A DNA stretch of 64,000 bases. Source: [Mycobacterium] vasticus (GTDB taxonomy: Bacteria; Actinomycetota; Actinomycetes; Mycobacteriales; Mycobacteriaceae). This document shows, piece by piece, positions 1 through 9,138 of the stretch (positions are counted from its first letter, which is position 1; every line of letters begins with the position of its first letter). The stretch lies in contig NZ_CP084028.1 of NCBI RefSeq assembly GCF_020181595.1, positions 3,425,601 through 3,489,600 on the forward strand. Reading direction: 5' to 3'. The translations under genes and the position numbers were made by a program. The notes below the pieces were generated by a model that was not told where the DNA came from, made no database searches, and saw nothing but the letters and a program-made list of their open reading frames with translations.

Positions 1-1
1 C

Positions 2-829
2 GATCCGGGCGGGCTGGTGGGCGTGCTCAACGTGCACACCGTGGCGCGCCGCGAATTCACCGACGGCGACATCGAGTTGCTGCGGGTGATCGGCCGGCTG
101 ATCGCCGGTGCCATGCACCAGGCCCGGCTGCACCGGCAACTGGTGGCCCGCGAACGCGCCCACGAGCTGTTCGTCGAGCAGGTGATCGAGGCCCAGGAGA
201 TCGAGCGCCGCCGGCTGGCCGGCGACATCCACGACGGCATCTCGCAGCGGCTGGTGACGCTGTCCTATCGGCTCGACGCCGCCGCCCGCCTGGTCGGCAG
301 CGATCCGGACGAGGCGTCGGCGCAGTTGGAGGCGGCTCGTGAGCTGGCCGGGCTGACGCTGCAGGAGACCCGGGTGGCGATCAGCGGCCTGCGCCCGCCG
401 GTGCTCGACGACCTGGGCCTGGCCGGTGGGTTGGCCAGCCTCGCCCGGTCCATCCCGGCGCCGCGCATCGAACTGGATCTGGACGAGGTACGGCTGCCCG
501 AGCACATCGAGCTGGCGCTGTACCGGATCGCCCAGGAGGGCCTGCAGAACGTCGTCAAGCACGCCGCGGCCACCGTGGTGCGGCTGCGCTTCGCCGTCAC
601 CGCCGACCCCGACACCGCTCGGCTCGAGATCGTCGACGACGGCGTCGGCTTCGACACCTTCGAGCACCCGGTGGGCGGCGACGAGATGGGCGGCTACGGG
701 GTGCTGTCGATGGCAGAACGCGCCGAACTGGTCGGTGGGCGGCTCAACATCCGGTCGCGTCCCGGCTCGGGCACCGCCGTCACCGCGACCATCCCGATCC
801 CGTCGGCCGCCGCCCGCGAACCCGTCTAG
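2..829 (+). CDS. Two-component sensor histidine kinase (NarL/DegS type), C-terminal part
   Basis: The reading frame is open to the left edge, so the 5' end lies outside the window. The visible part begins inside what looks like the end of a GAF sensor domain (GVLNVHT, then DIELLRVIGRLIAGA). A HisKA_3 dimerisation helix follows, with the phospho-acceptor His in the GDIHDG motif (codon at 230-232). The HATPase_c domain has an N-box around NVVKHA, a G1-box DDGVGF and a G2-like GYGVLSMAERAE. It should autophosphorylate and pass phosphate to a LuxR-type response regulator, probably encoded to the left. No membrane segment is visible in this part. The stop overlaps by four bases the stop of the convergent MarR gene. 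The signal sensed is unknown. Confidence 0.88.
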   Translation, partial: DPGGLVGVLNVHTVARREFTDGDIELLRVIGRLIAGAMHQARLHRQLVARERAHELFVEQVIEAQEIERRRLAGDIHDGISQRLVTLSYRLDAAARLVGSDPDEASAQLEAARELAGLTLQETRVAISGLRPPVLDDLGLAGGLASLARSIPAPRIELDLDEVRLPEHIELALYRIAQEGLQNVVKHAAATVVRLRFAVTADPDTARLEIVDDGVGFDTFEHPVGGDEMGGYGVLSMAERAELVGGRLNIRSRPGSGTAVTATIPIPSAAAREPV

Positions 830-1335
830 AAGTCCCCGGCGTTGCGCCGCAGCGTCTCGATCACGTTCGACAGGGTGCGGGACTGCTGCACCGACATCCC
901 GATGTCGGAGAACACCTCACGGTTGAGGCTGACCGTCGCGTCCGCGACCGTCGCGCGCCCCCGGGCGGTGATCGACACCAGCGTGGTGCGGCCGTCGGTG
1001 GGGTGCGGCAGCCGCTCCACCAGCCCCGCGGCCTCCAACCTCCGGATCGCGTGGGTGACACTGGTGACGTGCACCTGCAGCCGGTCGGACGCCTTGGCGA
1101 TCGGCATGGCGCCGGAGCGGCTGAACGCCAGCAGGCGTAACAGCTCGAACCGGGAGAAACTCAGGTCGTAGGGCCGCAGGGTGGCCTCCACCCGGGCCAG
1201 CAGGATCTGGTGGGCGCGCATCACCGACGTCACCGCCACCATCCCGTCGGCGACCTCGCCCCACCCGGCCCGCTCCCAATTGGCTCGGGCCAGTGCGATC
1301 GGGTCGCGGTCGGCGGAGGAATCAGAAGCTGCCAC
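826..1335 (-). CDS. MarR family transcriptional regulator
   Basis: A 169-residue winged-helix protein. The core reads FSRFELLRLLAFSRSG, then the recognition region LQVHVTSVTHAIRRLEAAGLVERLPHPTDGR, the typical MarR wing with D-G-R. The frame stays open up to 1422, but I chose GTG at 1335 because an AAGAAAGG Shine-Dalgarno-like stretch sits just upstream and the extra N-terminus has no family resemblance. It is divergent from the ABC transporter starting at 1455, separated by 119 bp, so it may control that transporter and itself. Its position relative to map/adk/secY resembles Rv0737 of M. tuberculosis, from memory. The ligand is unknown. Confidence 0.85.
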   Translation of the reverse strand: MAASDSSADRDPIALARANWERAGWGEVADGMVAVTSVMRAHQILLARVEATLRPYDLSFSRFELLRLLAFSRSGAMPIAKASDRLQVHVTSVTHAIRRLEAAGLVERLPHPTDGRTTLVSITARGRATVADATVSLNREVFSDIGMSVQQSRTLSNVIETLRRNAGDF

Positions 1336-1454
1336 GCCCTTTCTTACCGCACCGCGCGCAGCGATCAGGCCGGTGTGCGGTATTTGCCGAGCTGAACCAC
1401 ACACCGCCGCCACGCGTGTCAAGGATCAGAACCCGCCGATAGGGGGTCACGTCC

Positions 1455-2225
1455 TTGCTTGCCGAACTACCGACGCAGCGTCCTGCCCCCGCGCGCCCGC
1501 ACCCGCGGGAGCTGACCATCGAACTGCGCGACGTCGTGCGCGAATACCGGATCGGCGGTCAGCTGGTGCGTGCACTCGACCGGATCAGTCTGCGCCTGTC
1601 CGGCGGCCAGTTCGTGTCGATCGTCGGGCCGTCGGGCGCGGGCAAGAGCACGCTGTTGCACCTGCTCGGCGCGCTGGACTCGCCCGACACCGGTTCGATC
1701 ACCTTCGACGGCACCGAGATCGGCCGGCTCGGCGACGAGCAGGCCTCGGAGTTCCGCCGACATCGGGTGGGCTTCGTGTTCCAGTTCTTCAACCTGCTGC
1801 CGACGCTGTCGGCGTGGGAGAACGTCGCTGTCCCCAGGCTCCTCGACGGAAGCCGCCTGCAGGGGGCCAAACGCGATGCAATGGGACTGCTGGAACGCGT
1901 CGGACTCGGTGACCGGATCGACCACCGGCCGGCCGAACTGTCTGGCGGTCAATTGCAGCGCGTCGCGATAGCACGGGCATTGCTGATGGGCCCGTCGCTG
2001 ATCCTCGCCGACGAACCCACCGGCAACCTGGACTCCGCGACCGGCGCATCGATCCTGCGACTGCTCTCCGAGGTAGCGCACGAGGGCGGCCGGGACCGGA
2101 TGGTGGTGATGGTGACCCATGACCGCGACGCCGCGGCCGCCACCGACCGGGAGATCGGCCTGCAGGACGGCCGGGTCGGCTCCGACCGCTGCGATCGCAA
2201 CGGACGGGCGGCGGCGGCGCGATGA
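1455..2225 (+). CDS. ABC transporter ATP-binding protein (MacB/LolD type)
   Basis: A 256-residue ATPase with Walker A GPSGAGKST, Q-loop in FVFQFFNLLP, signature LSGGQ, Walker B LILADEP and H-loop VTHD. The NLLPTLSAWENV and ADEPTGNLD stretches are typical of the MacB/LolD/FtsE group that works with FtsX-type permeases. The start is TTG at 1455, with an AGGGGG Shine-Dalgarno eight bases upstream. The first 20 residues are Pro/Arg rich and may be dispensable. It overlaps the permease gene by four bases (ATGA), so the two are translationally coupled. It would power a mechanotransmission-type transporter at the inner membrane. Whether the substrate is a lipid, lipoprotein or drug cannot be told. 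Confidence 0.93.
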   Translation: MLAELPTQRPAPARPHPRELTIELRDVVREYRIGGQLVRALDRISLRLSGGQFVSIVGPSGAGKSTLLHLLGALDSPDTGSITFDGTEIGRLGDEQASEFRRHRVGFVFQFFNLLPTLSAWENVAVPRLLDGSRLQGAKRDAMGLLERVGLGDRIDHRPAELSGGQLQRVAIARALLMGPSLILADEPTGNLDSATGASILRLLSEVAHEGGRDRMVVMVTHDRDAAAATDREIGLQDGRVGSDRCDRNGRAAAAR

Positions 2226-4720
2226 GATCGGCGTTGGCGGCCACGGCCAGCCGGCTGCGGCTGTTCAGCCTGCGTGAGCTGGCTGTGCACCGGCGGCGCA
2301 CCATCGCCTCGATCACGGTTATGGCGGTCTCGGCGATGTATCTGGTTGCGGTGCTGGGCATCTTCGGGTCGATCACCGGATCGGTGAACCGACTCTCCGA
2401 CGGAATCGCCGGCATCGCCACCCTTGAGGTGTCGGGCGTCACCGACGCCGGATTTCCCGACTCCGTGCAGGCCGACGTGGCCCGGGTTCCCGGCGTCGCC
2501 GCGGCGGCCCCGCTGATCCGGACGGCCGCATCCACCGCCTCGGGGACGGTGCTGTTGTTCGGTGCGGATGCGAGCAGCGTCGCCCTGGCCGGGGCTTTGG
2601 CGGATGCGCTCGCCCGACCGCCGGCGGGACTGTCGCGGACACCGAGCGGCGTTCAGGTCGGGCCGGGCGTCGGCCATGCCAAAGGCGACGGGTTCCGGCT
2701 GGGCTCGACCTGGGTGACGGTGACGCAGGTACTCACCGGCAAGCATCTGGCGGATCTCAACGGCGGCAACTATGTGCTGGCGCCGCTTGCCTTGGCGCAG
2801 CAGATCACCGGGCGCCAGGGCCAGCTCGATTCGATTCTGATCACCACCAAGCCGGGGACGGATCCGGCGGCGGTGCGCGCGGCGGTGACCTCCGCCGTGA
2901 ACGGACGGGCGGTGGTCGCGGAGCCGCGGATGCGGGCGACTCGGGCCGGCGACGGCGTCCGGCTGATGAACTACATGGCCCTGATGGGTGCGGCGGTCGC
3001 GCTGGTGGTCGGCGCGTTCCTGGTCTATACCACGATGACCATGGCGATCGCCCAGCGGCGACCGGCCATCTCGACATTGCGCGCGATCGGTGGCCGGCGC
3101 GCCACCATCGTCGCGGACCTGCTCGGCGAAGCCGCGGCTCTCGGTGTGCTCGGCGGGGCCCTCGGGTCTGTTCTGGGAATTGCCTTGGGGTGCTTGGCGA
3201 TCCGCCGATTGCCGCCGGCCATCACGCAGGGGATCGAAGCCAGCGTCGAGTATTGGCTGCCCGGCTACGCGCTGCCCGCCGCGATGGCCGCGACGGTGCT
3301 CAGCAGCGTGGCCGCGGCGGCCATGGCCGCGCGAGGGGTGTACAAGGTGTCGCCGATCGAGGCCTTGGCGCCCGTCGGGGCGTCGGCCGCTGATCTCGTA
3401 CCGCGCAGGCTGCGGATGGCGAGCGGTGTCGCGGCGGTCGCGGTGATGGCGGTGGCGTTGCTGATCATCGTCGAGCATCGCGGCACCACCTCGTTGGCGG
3501 CGATGATCGCGGTGTTCTGCGCTGAGATCGCCCTCGGTTTCGCGCTCACCGCGTCCCTCGTCACGGCCGCGGCGTCAGCCGCCCGGATCTTCGGAACGGT
3601 CGGCGCGGTGGGGGCCGCCACCCTGGAGCGGGCGCCGCGGCGGGTGTGGGCCACCGTGATGACCGTGCTGATCGCGGTGGTGACCACCGTCGTGATCACC
3701 GGGACCGACAACGACATGATCTCCTCGGCGCGCGCCATCTTCGCGCCGGCCGCCGACGTCGACGTCTGGGTGAGCGCGGATCCCCCCGACACCTTTGCCA
3801 CCGACGCGCTGCCGCAGGATCTGGAACAACAGGTGGCCGCCATTCCCGGAGTGGCCCGGGTCTGCCCCGGCGCCTACGGGTTCGCCGTGATCGGCGGCAC
3901 CCGGGTGATGCTCGACGGGTTCTCCCCCGGGTCCGCCGATCCGCTCTTCCGCGCACTCGACGAACGAGTGCGCGGTGACGTGCTGGACGGCCGCGGCGTG
4001 GTGCTCTCACAGAGCTTGGGCACCACCCTGCGGGTGCGGGCCGGTGACCAGCTGAGCCTGCAGACACCACGCGGCCCACGGGAGGCCGCGGTGCTGGCGC
4101 TGGTGCCCTACTTCTCGACGGTGATCGGGACCGTCGGGATCGGCCTGGACCAACTGCGGTCGTGGTTCGATCGCCCGGCGGTGACGACGCTGCAGGTCAC
4201 CGCCGCCGAAGGTGTCGATCCGGGACGTCTGCTGTCCGAGGTCCGACGGGTGGTCCCGGAACCGAACCAGGTCTACGACGGGCGCGCCGCGCTGGCCGGG
4301 TTGGAAGCGCCGCTGCATCAGAGCATGGTGATCGCCACCGCGGTGTGGGTGATCGTGGTGTTCGTGGCCGCGATCGCGCTGTTCACCACGCTGACCCTCT
4401 CGGTTCTGGAACGCCGCCGAGAGATCGGCGTGCTGCGCGCTATCGGCGCCGACCGCCGCTTCACCGTGCAGATGGTGCTGGCCGAGGCAGCGGGAATTGG
4501 CATGACCGGCGGCGTGGCTGGGCTGCTGATCGGCCTGACCGATCAGTGGCTGTACAGCCTCGTCAGCGCCGAGATCATGAATTTCACCGTCACGTTCCGG
4601 CCGAGCCCGGTGGCACCGGCCTACGCTCTGGGCGCGGTGGCGATCAGCCTGCTGGGGTCGGTGCCGCCCTCGCGACGGGCGGCTCGGCTCAACATCATCG
4701 AGGCGGTCGCCTCGGAATAG
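2222..4720 (+). CDS. FtsX-like ABC transporter permease
   Basis: An 832-residue membrane protein built as two FtsX/MacB repeats. There is an N-terminal membrane helix around residues 28-50, then a large extracytoplasmic domain (about 50-250). Helices follow near 255-275 (LMGAAVALVVGAFLVY), 300-325 and 345-370. A central block has helices near 400-420, 430-455 and 475-495. A second extracytoplasmic domain leads to the last four-helix unit, which carries LERRREIGVLRAIGADRR, the conserved FtsX cytoplasmic loop. The first repeat has the related RRPAISTLRAIGGRR loop. It partners the ATPase encoded directly upstream (four-base overlap). The function is probably export or extraction of a hydrophobic substrate from the membrane; no substrate evidence is visible. 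Confidence 0.9.
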   Translation: MRSALAATASRLRLFSLRELAVHRRRTIASITVMAVSAMYLVAVLGIFGSITGSVNRLSDGIAGIATLEVSGVTDAGFPDSVQADVARVPGVAAAAPLIRTAASTASGTVLLFGADASSVALAGALADALARPPAGLSRTPSGVQVGPGVGHAKGDGFRLGSTWVTVTQVLTGKHLADLNGGNYVLAPLALAQQITGRQGQLDSILITTKPGTDPAAVRAAVTSAVNGRAVVAEPRMRATRAGDGVRLMNYMALMGAAVALVVGAFLVYTTMTMAIAQRRPAISTLRAIGGRRATIVADLLGEAAALGVLGGALGSVLGIALGCLAIRRLPPAITQGIEASVEYWLPGYALPAAMAATVLSSVAAAAMAARGVYKVSPIEALAPVGASAADLVPRRLRMASGVAAVAVMAVALLIIVEHRGTTSLAAMIAVFCAEIALGFALTASLVTAAASAARIFGTVGAVGAATLERAPRRVWATVMTVLIAVVTTVVITGTDNDMISSARAIFAPAADVDVWVSADPPDTFATDALPQDLEQQVAAIPGVARVCPGAYGFAVIGGTRVMLDGFSPGSADPLFRALDERVRGDVLDGRGVVLSQSLGTTLRVRAGDQLSLQTPRGPREAAVLALVPYFSTVIGTVGIGLDQLRSWFDRPAVTTLQVTAAEGVDPGRLLSEVRRVVPEPNQVYDGRAALAGLEAPLHQSMVIATAVWVIVVFVAAIALFTTLTLSVLERRREIGVLRAIGADRRFTVQMVLAEAAGIGMTGGVAGLLIGLTDQWLYSLVSAEIMNFTVTFRPSPVAPAYALGAVAISLLGSVPPSRRAARLNIIEAVASE

Positions 4721-4726
4721 CGGCGA

Positions 4727-5221
4727 TCAGACGAGTCCGAGCTGGATGAGCGCGATGAACAGTTCCGCCAAGGGATCGGTGAACGGCAACGAGAACGTCG
4801 AGTCGAGGGCCGGATTATCCGGAACGATGAACGTGTTGACGGTCTCCCCGGCCACCCCGATGCTCGCCGCGCCGAACCCCAGATTGTCTTCCGAGTCGGT
4901 CCCCGAGGTCAGGATGTCGGTGAACATCGAGGTTTGCAGAACTACCGCAACATAGTTGTCGTCGTCGGGGTCGCCGGCCGAGGTGAGCGTGAACAGCCCG
5001 AAATCGGTGGTGTGACTGAGGAAGTCCGGGTCCTCAGCCATGGTCGACAGCGCGGCACCCGGGTCTGCCACATCACCGAAGATCCAGGAGTCGGCGCCCA
5101 CACCACGACTGCCTCCGTCGGCGTGAGCCGGTGTGCTGATCGCCAACGAGGTGAGCCCGGCGGCTACTGCCGCGCCGACGCCCAGCGCCGTCCGGCGGCG
5201 GTTCACAACGGTATTACTCAT
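4727..5221 (-). CDS. Small exported protein of unknown function
   Basis: A 164-residue protein with a clear signal peptide: a basic N-region with three arginines (NRRRTALG), a hydrophobic Ala/Gly/Leu core and a likely signal peptidase I site after STPAHA. The RR pair makes Tat export possible, though the motif is not canonical. The mature part is acidic and rich in Asp, Thr and Phe with no cysteine, and resembles no domain I recognise. The ATG at 5221 has a GGAG Shine-Dalgarno. It starts inside the last codons of the upstream methyltransferase gene (8-base overlap), so it is probably the distal gene of a minus-strand operon starting near 7735. Confidence 0.75.
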   Translation of the reverse strand: MSNTVVNRRRTALGVGAAVAAGLTSLAISTPAHADGGSRGVGADSWIFGDVADPGAALSTMAEDPDFLSHTTDFGLFTLTSAGDPDDDNYVAVVLQTSMFTDILTSGTDSEDNLGFGAASIGVAGETVNTFIVPDNPALDSTFSLPFTDPLAELFIALIQLGLV

Positions 5222-5903
5222 GGCGGGACTCCGATCTGTCGACGTTATCTAGGGCACGTTCACACCGGCCCGACGGTTCACCGCACCTGACCGTGGCAAA
5301 TCCCTGCAGCTGCGGTGTGCACGGCGGTGGCACCGGGGTTCGCCGGATACTGCGCAATCCGGTGGTGTCGAATCCGGCCGCGGCGATGGCGTCGAGCGTG
5401 CGGCGGTTCGGCCGGCACCCCGACGCCAGCCATGCCCACGGCCGGGCGATCAAGTCCTGGAACCGGCCCATCGCACCGTCGCCGCGGACGTGCTCGAGGA
5501 CCACCAATCTGCCGCCGGGGGCCAGCACCCGACGAACCTCGCCGAGGGTGGCGTCGACGTCGTCCACCGAGCACAACACGAGGCCGACGTGGGCCGAGTC
5601 GAAGCTGTTGTCCGGGAAGGGAATCGACTCACCGCCGCCGTCGACGATCTCGAGTTCGATGCCGCGGCGCCGAGCAGCGGCGGCAGCCATCCGGCGCATT
5701 GCCGGCTCCGGCTCGACGGCCGCGACCGTCGTCACCGCAGCGGGAAGAAACATCAGGTCGGCACCGGGACCGACACCGATCATCAGCAGCCGTCCGGCCG
5801 TGTGGCTCATCGCCTCGCGTCGGTACCGGCGATAGAACAGCCGGTCGAAGAACGGCATCCCGAGTCGGTACACGTACGGGAACAACGGGTTACGGCGCGA
5901 CAT
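5214..5903 (-). CDS. Class I SAM-dependent methyltransferase
   Basis: A 229-residue methyltransferase. Motif I is MIGVGPGADLMFLP, the acidic residue ending beta-2 is in AAVEPE, motif II lies near FPDNSFDSAHVGLVLCSV and motif III is VRRVLAPGGRLVVLEHV. This pattern is that of the Methyltransf_11 / phosphatidylethanolamine N-methyltransferase-like or UbiE-like group. The basic N-terminus (YRRYRREAM) may contact membrane lipid. The gene overlaps the DUF4389 gene upstream by 14 bases and the exported-protein gene downstream by 8, so co-transcription is likely. A small-molecule or lipid substrate is likely but not identifiable. Confidence 0.88.
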   Translation of the reverse strand: MSRRNPLFPYVYRLGMPFFDRLFYRRYRREAMSHTAGRLLMIGVGPGADLMFLPAAVTTVAAVEPEPAMRRMAAAAARRRGIELEIVDGGGESIPFPDNSFDSAHVGLVLCSVDDVDATLGEVRRVLAPGGRLVVLEHVRGDGAMGRFQDLIARPWAWLASGCRPNRRTLDAIAAAGFDTTGLRSIRRTPVPPPCTPQLQGFATVRCGEPSGRCERALDNVDRSESRHE

Positions 5904-6549
5904 CGGTTGCCTCGGAGTTGCCCTGATCCAATCGGAACGGCGGATATTCGTCGCGCATCAACGAGACGTACACCGCCACCCGATAACGCCACCGCACAAT
6001 GCCGAGCAGCAGATCGGTCATGCCCGCCGGGATCGTCCCGGTGATCAACAACGTCGCCGCCGTGACGACGCACAACAGCTGCAGGGCCGGCTCCATCGCC
6101 CAGCACATCAGGATCTGCGGGAGCCCCAACAACCACGATTTGACCAGGACAGTCCGCCCCTTGAGTCGCTCGGGATAGTCGACCTGCAGATCCGCCGGAT
6201 AGTCGCTCCGGGACGCCAGCGTGAACGGCGGGTACCTGTCGGTGCTGTTCATCGGGAATCGGTAATTCATCACCCGCCATGACCAGCGCAGCACGCCGAC
6301 GTTGAAGTCGAATACCGGGCGGGGATAGCGCCCGGTGAACAGGATCGCGACTCCGGCGATGACGGTCATCGGCAGATACGCCAGGTAGAGCGCGAGCAGG
6401 ATCGGGTAGTGCGGGGTGGCCAGCAGGCACCACTTGATCAGCCAGAGCCAGCGCGACGGATGGTCGAAGTCGCCTCGTACCCGAACCGGTTCGACCGGTG
6501 CCGGGGCCACGGCGCGGGCACCCACATCGTCATGCGCGGGAAGCGACAT
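5890..6549 (-). CDS. DUF4389 family membrane protein
   Basis: A 219-residue protein with two repeats of the DUF4389 pattern: a hydrophobic helix pair, then a G-R-Y-P or tripartite loop, then a W-R-Y or W-S-W-R-V element, then D-x-Y-P-P-F. The first copy ends in NSTDRYPPFTL and the second in MRDEYPPFRL. Membrane segments are visible near residues 38-70 and 145-175. The family is common in Actinobacteria and has no known function. The gene starts inside the end of the FAD monooxygenase (20-base overlap), implying one transcript with it and with the methyltransferase. Confidence 0.85.
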   Translation of the reverse strand: MSLPAHDDVGARAVAPAPVEPVRVRGDFDHPSRWLWLIKWCLLATPHYPILLALYLAYLPMTVIAGVAILFTGRYPRPVFDFNVGVLRWSWRVMNYRFPMNSTDRYPPFTLASRSDYPADLQVDYPERLKGRTVLVKSWLLGLPQILMCWAMEPALQLLCVVTAATLLITGTIPAGMTDLLLGIVRWRYRVAVYVSLMRDEYPPFRLDQGNSEATDVAP

Positions 6550-7735
6550 CGATCCGCCCCATCGACATCCGGTGATGACTGACCCAGCGCAGGAAGGCGG
6601 TCATCGCCCAGGTGTGCAGTCGGTCCGGGATGAACGACGCCGGTCGCAGCACCAGCTCGCTGTGCGAGAGCTGCAGCGCTGTCGCCCGAGACACCATCGC
6701 CACCCGGCGGCGCCGAGTGCTCTCGTACCAGCGCAGCGCACGCGTCACGTCACCGCACGACGGTGTCGTCCGCAGATCCGCCAGCGCCTTGCACAGCACC
6801 ATGGTGTCGAGCAGCGCCTGATTGGTTCCCTGCGCCATGGTCGGCGGCATCGTGTGCGCGGCATCGCCGAGCAGCGTGAACGCACCCCGGCCTGCCCCGG
6901 GAATCGGATGCCGAAAGTGCGGGTAGGGCGAACCGGCGAGGTCGTCGTCGGTCAGGGCGGCCAGTACCCGATCGACCGGATCGGACCAGCCGGTGAACCG
7001 CGCTCGGATCATCTCGACCGGACGGGCCGGCCGAACGAAGTCCGGTGACCACGGCAGGTCGAACCACCACTGCACTTCGGAGCCGCCGGCCGGCCACAGA
7101 CCGAGGTTTCCGTGCCTGCCGACGATCATCAGCGCCACCCGGTTGTCCTCGACCAGATCCGGGAGGCTGATCAGCCCCTGCCAGCTGCACCAGCCGGTTG
7201 GCCTGGCCGGCGGCGCGCCGGTGAGATCTCGCACCATCGAGTGCAGCCCGTCCGCGCCGACCAACAGATCGCCGCCGGCCGAGCTGCCGTCGTCGAATTC
7301 GACCGTCACCTCGCCGTCGGTACCGGTCACGCCCACCGCGCGGACGCCGCACCGGATGCGCTCGGCGGGAAAATCCTCCAGTAGGCGTTCCAGCAGGACC
7401 CGGCGCGGGACCATCCGGACCGGTGCGCCCAGCCCGTGCGCCATCACGGTCATGTCGAGCGTGGCGAGTGGGCGACCGGTGGATGTCATCACCTGTACCG
7501 CCGACAGCCGCTGACCGGCCCCCGCCATGTCCACGCCCAGCTGCTTGAGCACCGCCGCGCCATTGGGCCAGATGGTGACGGCGCCGCCACCGGCCGAGGG
7601 GTGTGGCCGCTGCTCGAACACCGTGACGTCGTGGCCGTCACGCAGCAGCCCGCGAGCTGTCGAGATGCCGGCAACGCCAGCGCCGACGACGAGGGCTCGC
7701 AGGACCGGTGGCGCGTTGCAGGCTCGCGACCTCAC
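6530..7735 (-). CDS. FAD-dependent aromatic-type monooxygenase (group A)
   Basis: A 401-residue flavoprotein of the PHBH/salicylate hydroxylase type. The N-terminal dinucleotide motif is VVGAGVAGIS, followed by the acidic residue binding FAD ribose in VFEQRP. The DG motif lies in LVGADGLHS and the GD motif is GDAAHTMPPTMAQG, which contacts the FAD pyrophosphate. NAD(P)H-dependent hydroxylation or epoxidation of a small hydrophobic or aromatic substrate is the usual reaction. I kept GTG at 7735; no closer start codon precedes the Rossmann motif, and no strong ribosome-binding site is visible. It appears to be the first gene of an operon with the DUF4389, methyltransferase and exported-protein genes. 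Confidence 0.88.
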   Translation of the reverse strand: MRSRACNAPPVLRALVVGAGVAGISTARGLLRDGHDVTVFEQRPHPSAGGGAVTIWPNGAAVLKQLGVDMAGAGQRLSAVQVMTSTGRPLATLDMTVMAHGLGAPVRMVPRRVLLERLLEDFPAERIRCGVRAVGVTGTDGEVTVEFDDGSSAGGDLLVGADGLHSMVRDLTGAPPARPTGWCSWQGLISLPDLVEDNRVALMIVGRHGNLGLWPAGGSEVQWWFDLPWSPDFVRPARPVEMIRARFTGWSDPVDRVLAALTDDDLAGSPYPHFRHPIPGAGRGAFTLLGDAAHTMPPTMAQGTNQALLDTMVLCKALADLRTTPSCGDVTRALRWYESTRRRRVAMVSRATALQLSHSELVLRPASFIPDRLHTWAMTAFLRWVSHHRMSMGRIDVASRA

Positions 7736-7792
7736 GGTGGAGACACGGTTGCGCCCGGCGGTTGGTTCACTCCCGCGGGCGGGACGCTGCCG

Positions 7793-8587
7793 TCAGACCC
7801 GCGTCAGGATCCGCGGCCCGTCCTCGGTGACCGCGACGGTGTGTTCCCAGTGCGCGGCGCGAGAGCCGTCGGTGGTGACGACCGTCCACTCGTCCTCGAG
7901 GATCTTGGTCTGGTCGGTGCCCAGGGTCAGCATCGGCTCGATCGCCAGCACCGACCCGACCACCAGATGCGGCCCGCGGCCGGGCGAGCCCTCGTTGGGC
8001 AGGAACGGGTCGAGGTGCATCTCGCGGCCGATACCGTGGCCTCCGTAGCCGTCGACGATGCCGAACCCCCGTTTGAACTGCTTCGACGCGGCGCGGGCGC
8101 CCGTTTCGATGGCGTGCGAGACGTCGGTGAGGCGGTTGCCCGCCACCATCGCGGCGATACCGGCCTCCATCGCCTGCCGGGTGGCCGCCGACAGCTGCTC
8201 GTCGGCCTCGGTCAGCATGTCGATTCCGAAGGTGACCGCCGCGTCGCCGTGCCAGCCGTCCAGGATCGCGCCGCAGTCGATGGACACCAGATCACCGGTG
8301 GCCAGCACCTCGGCCGAGGACGGGATGCCGTGCACCACCCGGTCGTTGACCGAGCTGCAGATCGACGCCGGGAAGCCGTGGTAGCCCAGGAACGACGGGG
8401 TGGCACCGGCGTCCCGGATCACCGATTCGGCGACCTCGTCGAGTTGCAGGGTCGACACACCGGCGGCAGCGGCCGCTCGCACCGCCGCCAGGGCGGCCGC
8501 GACGACGGCGCCTGCCGCGGCCATCGCGTCAAGCTCACCGGGGCTGCGATGCGGCACGACCTTGCGCCGCTTCGCCCAACCGACCAC
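7793..8587 (-). CDS. map: Methionine aminopeptidase, type Ia
   Basis: Removes the initiator Met from nascent proteins in the cytosol. The 264 residues have all five metal ligands in context: Asp and Asp in [16 protein letters not shown], His in GHGIGREMH, Glu in LAIEPML and Glu in WEHTVAV. There is no SH3-binding N-terminal extension, so this is the short MapA form rather than the longer second mycobacterial enzyme. The GTG start shares one base with the adk stop (TAGTG), so translation is coupled. It is the last gene of the secY-adk-map operon. Confidence 0.96.
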   Translation of the reverse strand: MVGWAKRRKVVPHRSPGELDAMAAAGAVVAAALAAVRAAAAAGVSTLQLDEVAESVIRDAGATPSFLGYHGFPASICSSVNDRVVHGIPSSAEVLATGDLVSIDCGAILDGWHGDAAVTFGIDMLTEADEQLSAATRQAMEAGIAAMVAGNRLTDVSHAIETGARAASKQFKRGFGIVDGYGGHGIGREMHLDPFLPNEGSPGRGPHLVVGSVLAIEPMLTLGTDQTKILEDEWTVVTTDGSRAAHWEHTVAVTEDGPRILTRV

Positions 8588-9138
8588 TACTTTCCCAGGG
8601 CTGTCAGGGCGCGGTCGAACACCTCGTCGAGGGTCCCCAGTGCGTCCACCACATGCAGTTCGTGCTCGTCCTGGTAATAGTCCAGCAGCGGCGTCGTCTC
8701 CTCGCGGTAGACGATCATCCGGTTGTGGATGACCTCGGCGGTGTCGTCGGCGCGGCCACGCGCCTTGAGCCGCTTGAGCAGTTCGCTCTCGGTGACCCGG
8801 AATTCCAGGACCGCGTCGACCTTGGTCTGGCGGCGTTCCAGCATGGCGTGCAGCGCTTCGGCCTGCTCCACCGAACGTGGGTACCCGTCCAAGATGAAAC
8901 CGTCAGCCGCATCCGCTTGGTCAATCCGGTCTTCGACCAGCGCGTTGGTGAGCTCCGGCGGCACCAGGTCGCCGGCGTCGAGGTACTTCTTCGCCTGCTT
9001 GCCCAGCTCGGTGCCCTCGGCGATGTTGTGCCGGAAAAGGTCACCGGTGGAGATCTGCGGGACGCCAAGCTTCTCGGCCAGCTTCACAGCCTGGGTTCCC
9101 TTACCGGCCCCCGGCGGCCCCAGCAATACGACTCTCAC
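8587..9138 (-). CDS. adk: Adenylate kinase
   Basis: Interconverts ATP plus AMP and two ADP. The 183 residues begin with [16 protein letters not shown] (P-loop), followed by the AMP-binding STGDLFR and DGYPRS motifs. The LID is short ([16 protein letters not shown]) and lacks zinc cysteines, as in the short actinobacterial form of about 181 residues. The start is GTG at 9138, overlapping the secY TGA by four bases (GTGA). The frame is open far upstream inside secY, but that extension has no Adk similarity. Confidence 0.97.
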   Translation of the reverse strand: MRVVLLGPPGAGKGTQAVKLAEKLGVPQISTGDLFRHNIAEGTELGKQAKKYLDAGDLVPPELTNALVEDRIDQADAADGFILDGYPRSVEQAEALHAMLERRQTKVDAVLEFRVTESELLKRLKARGRADDTAEVIHNRMIVYREETTPLLDYYQDEHELHVVDALGTLDEVFDRALTALGK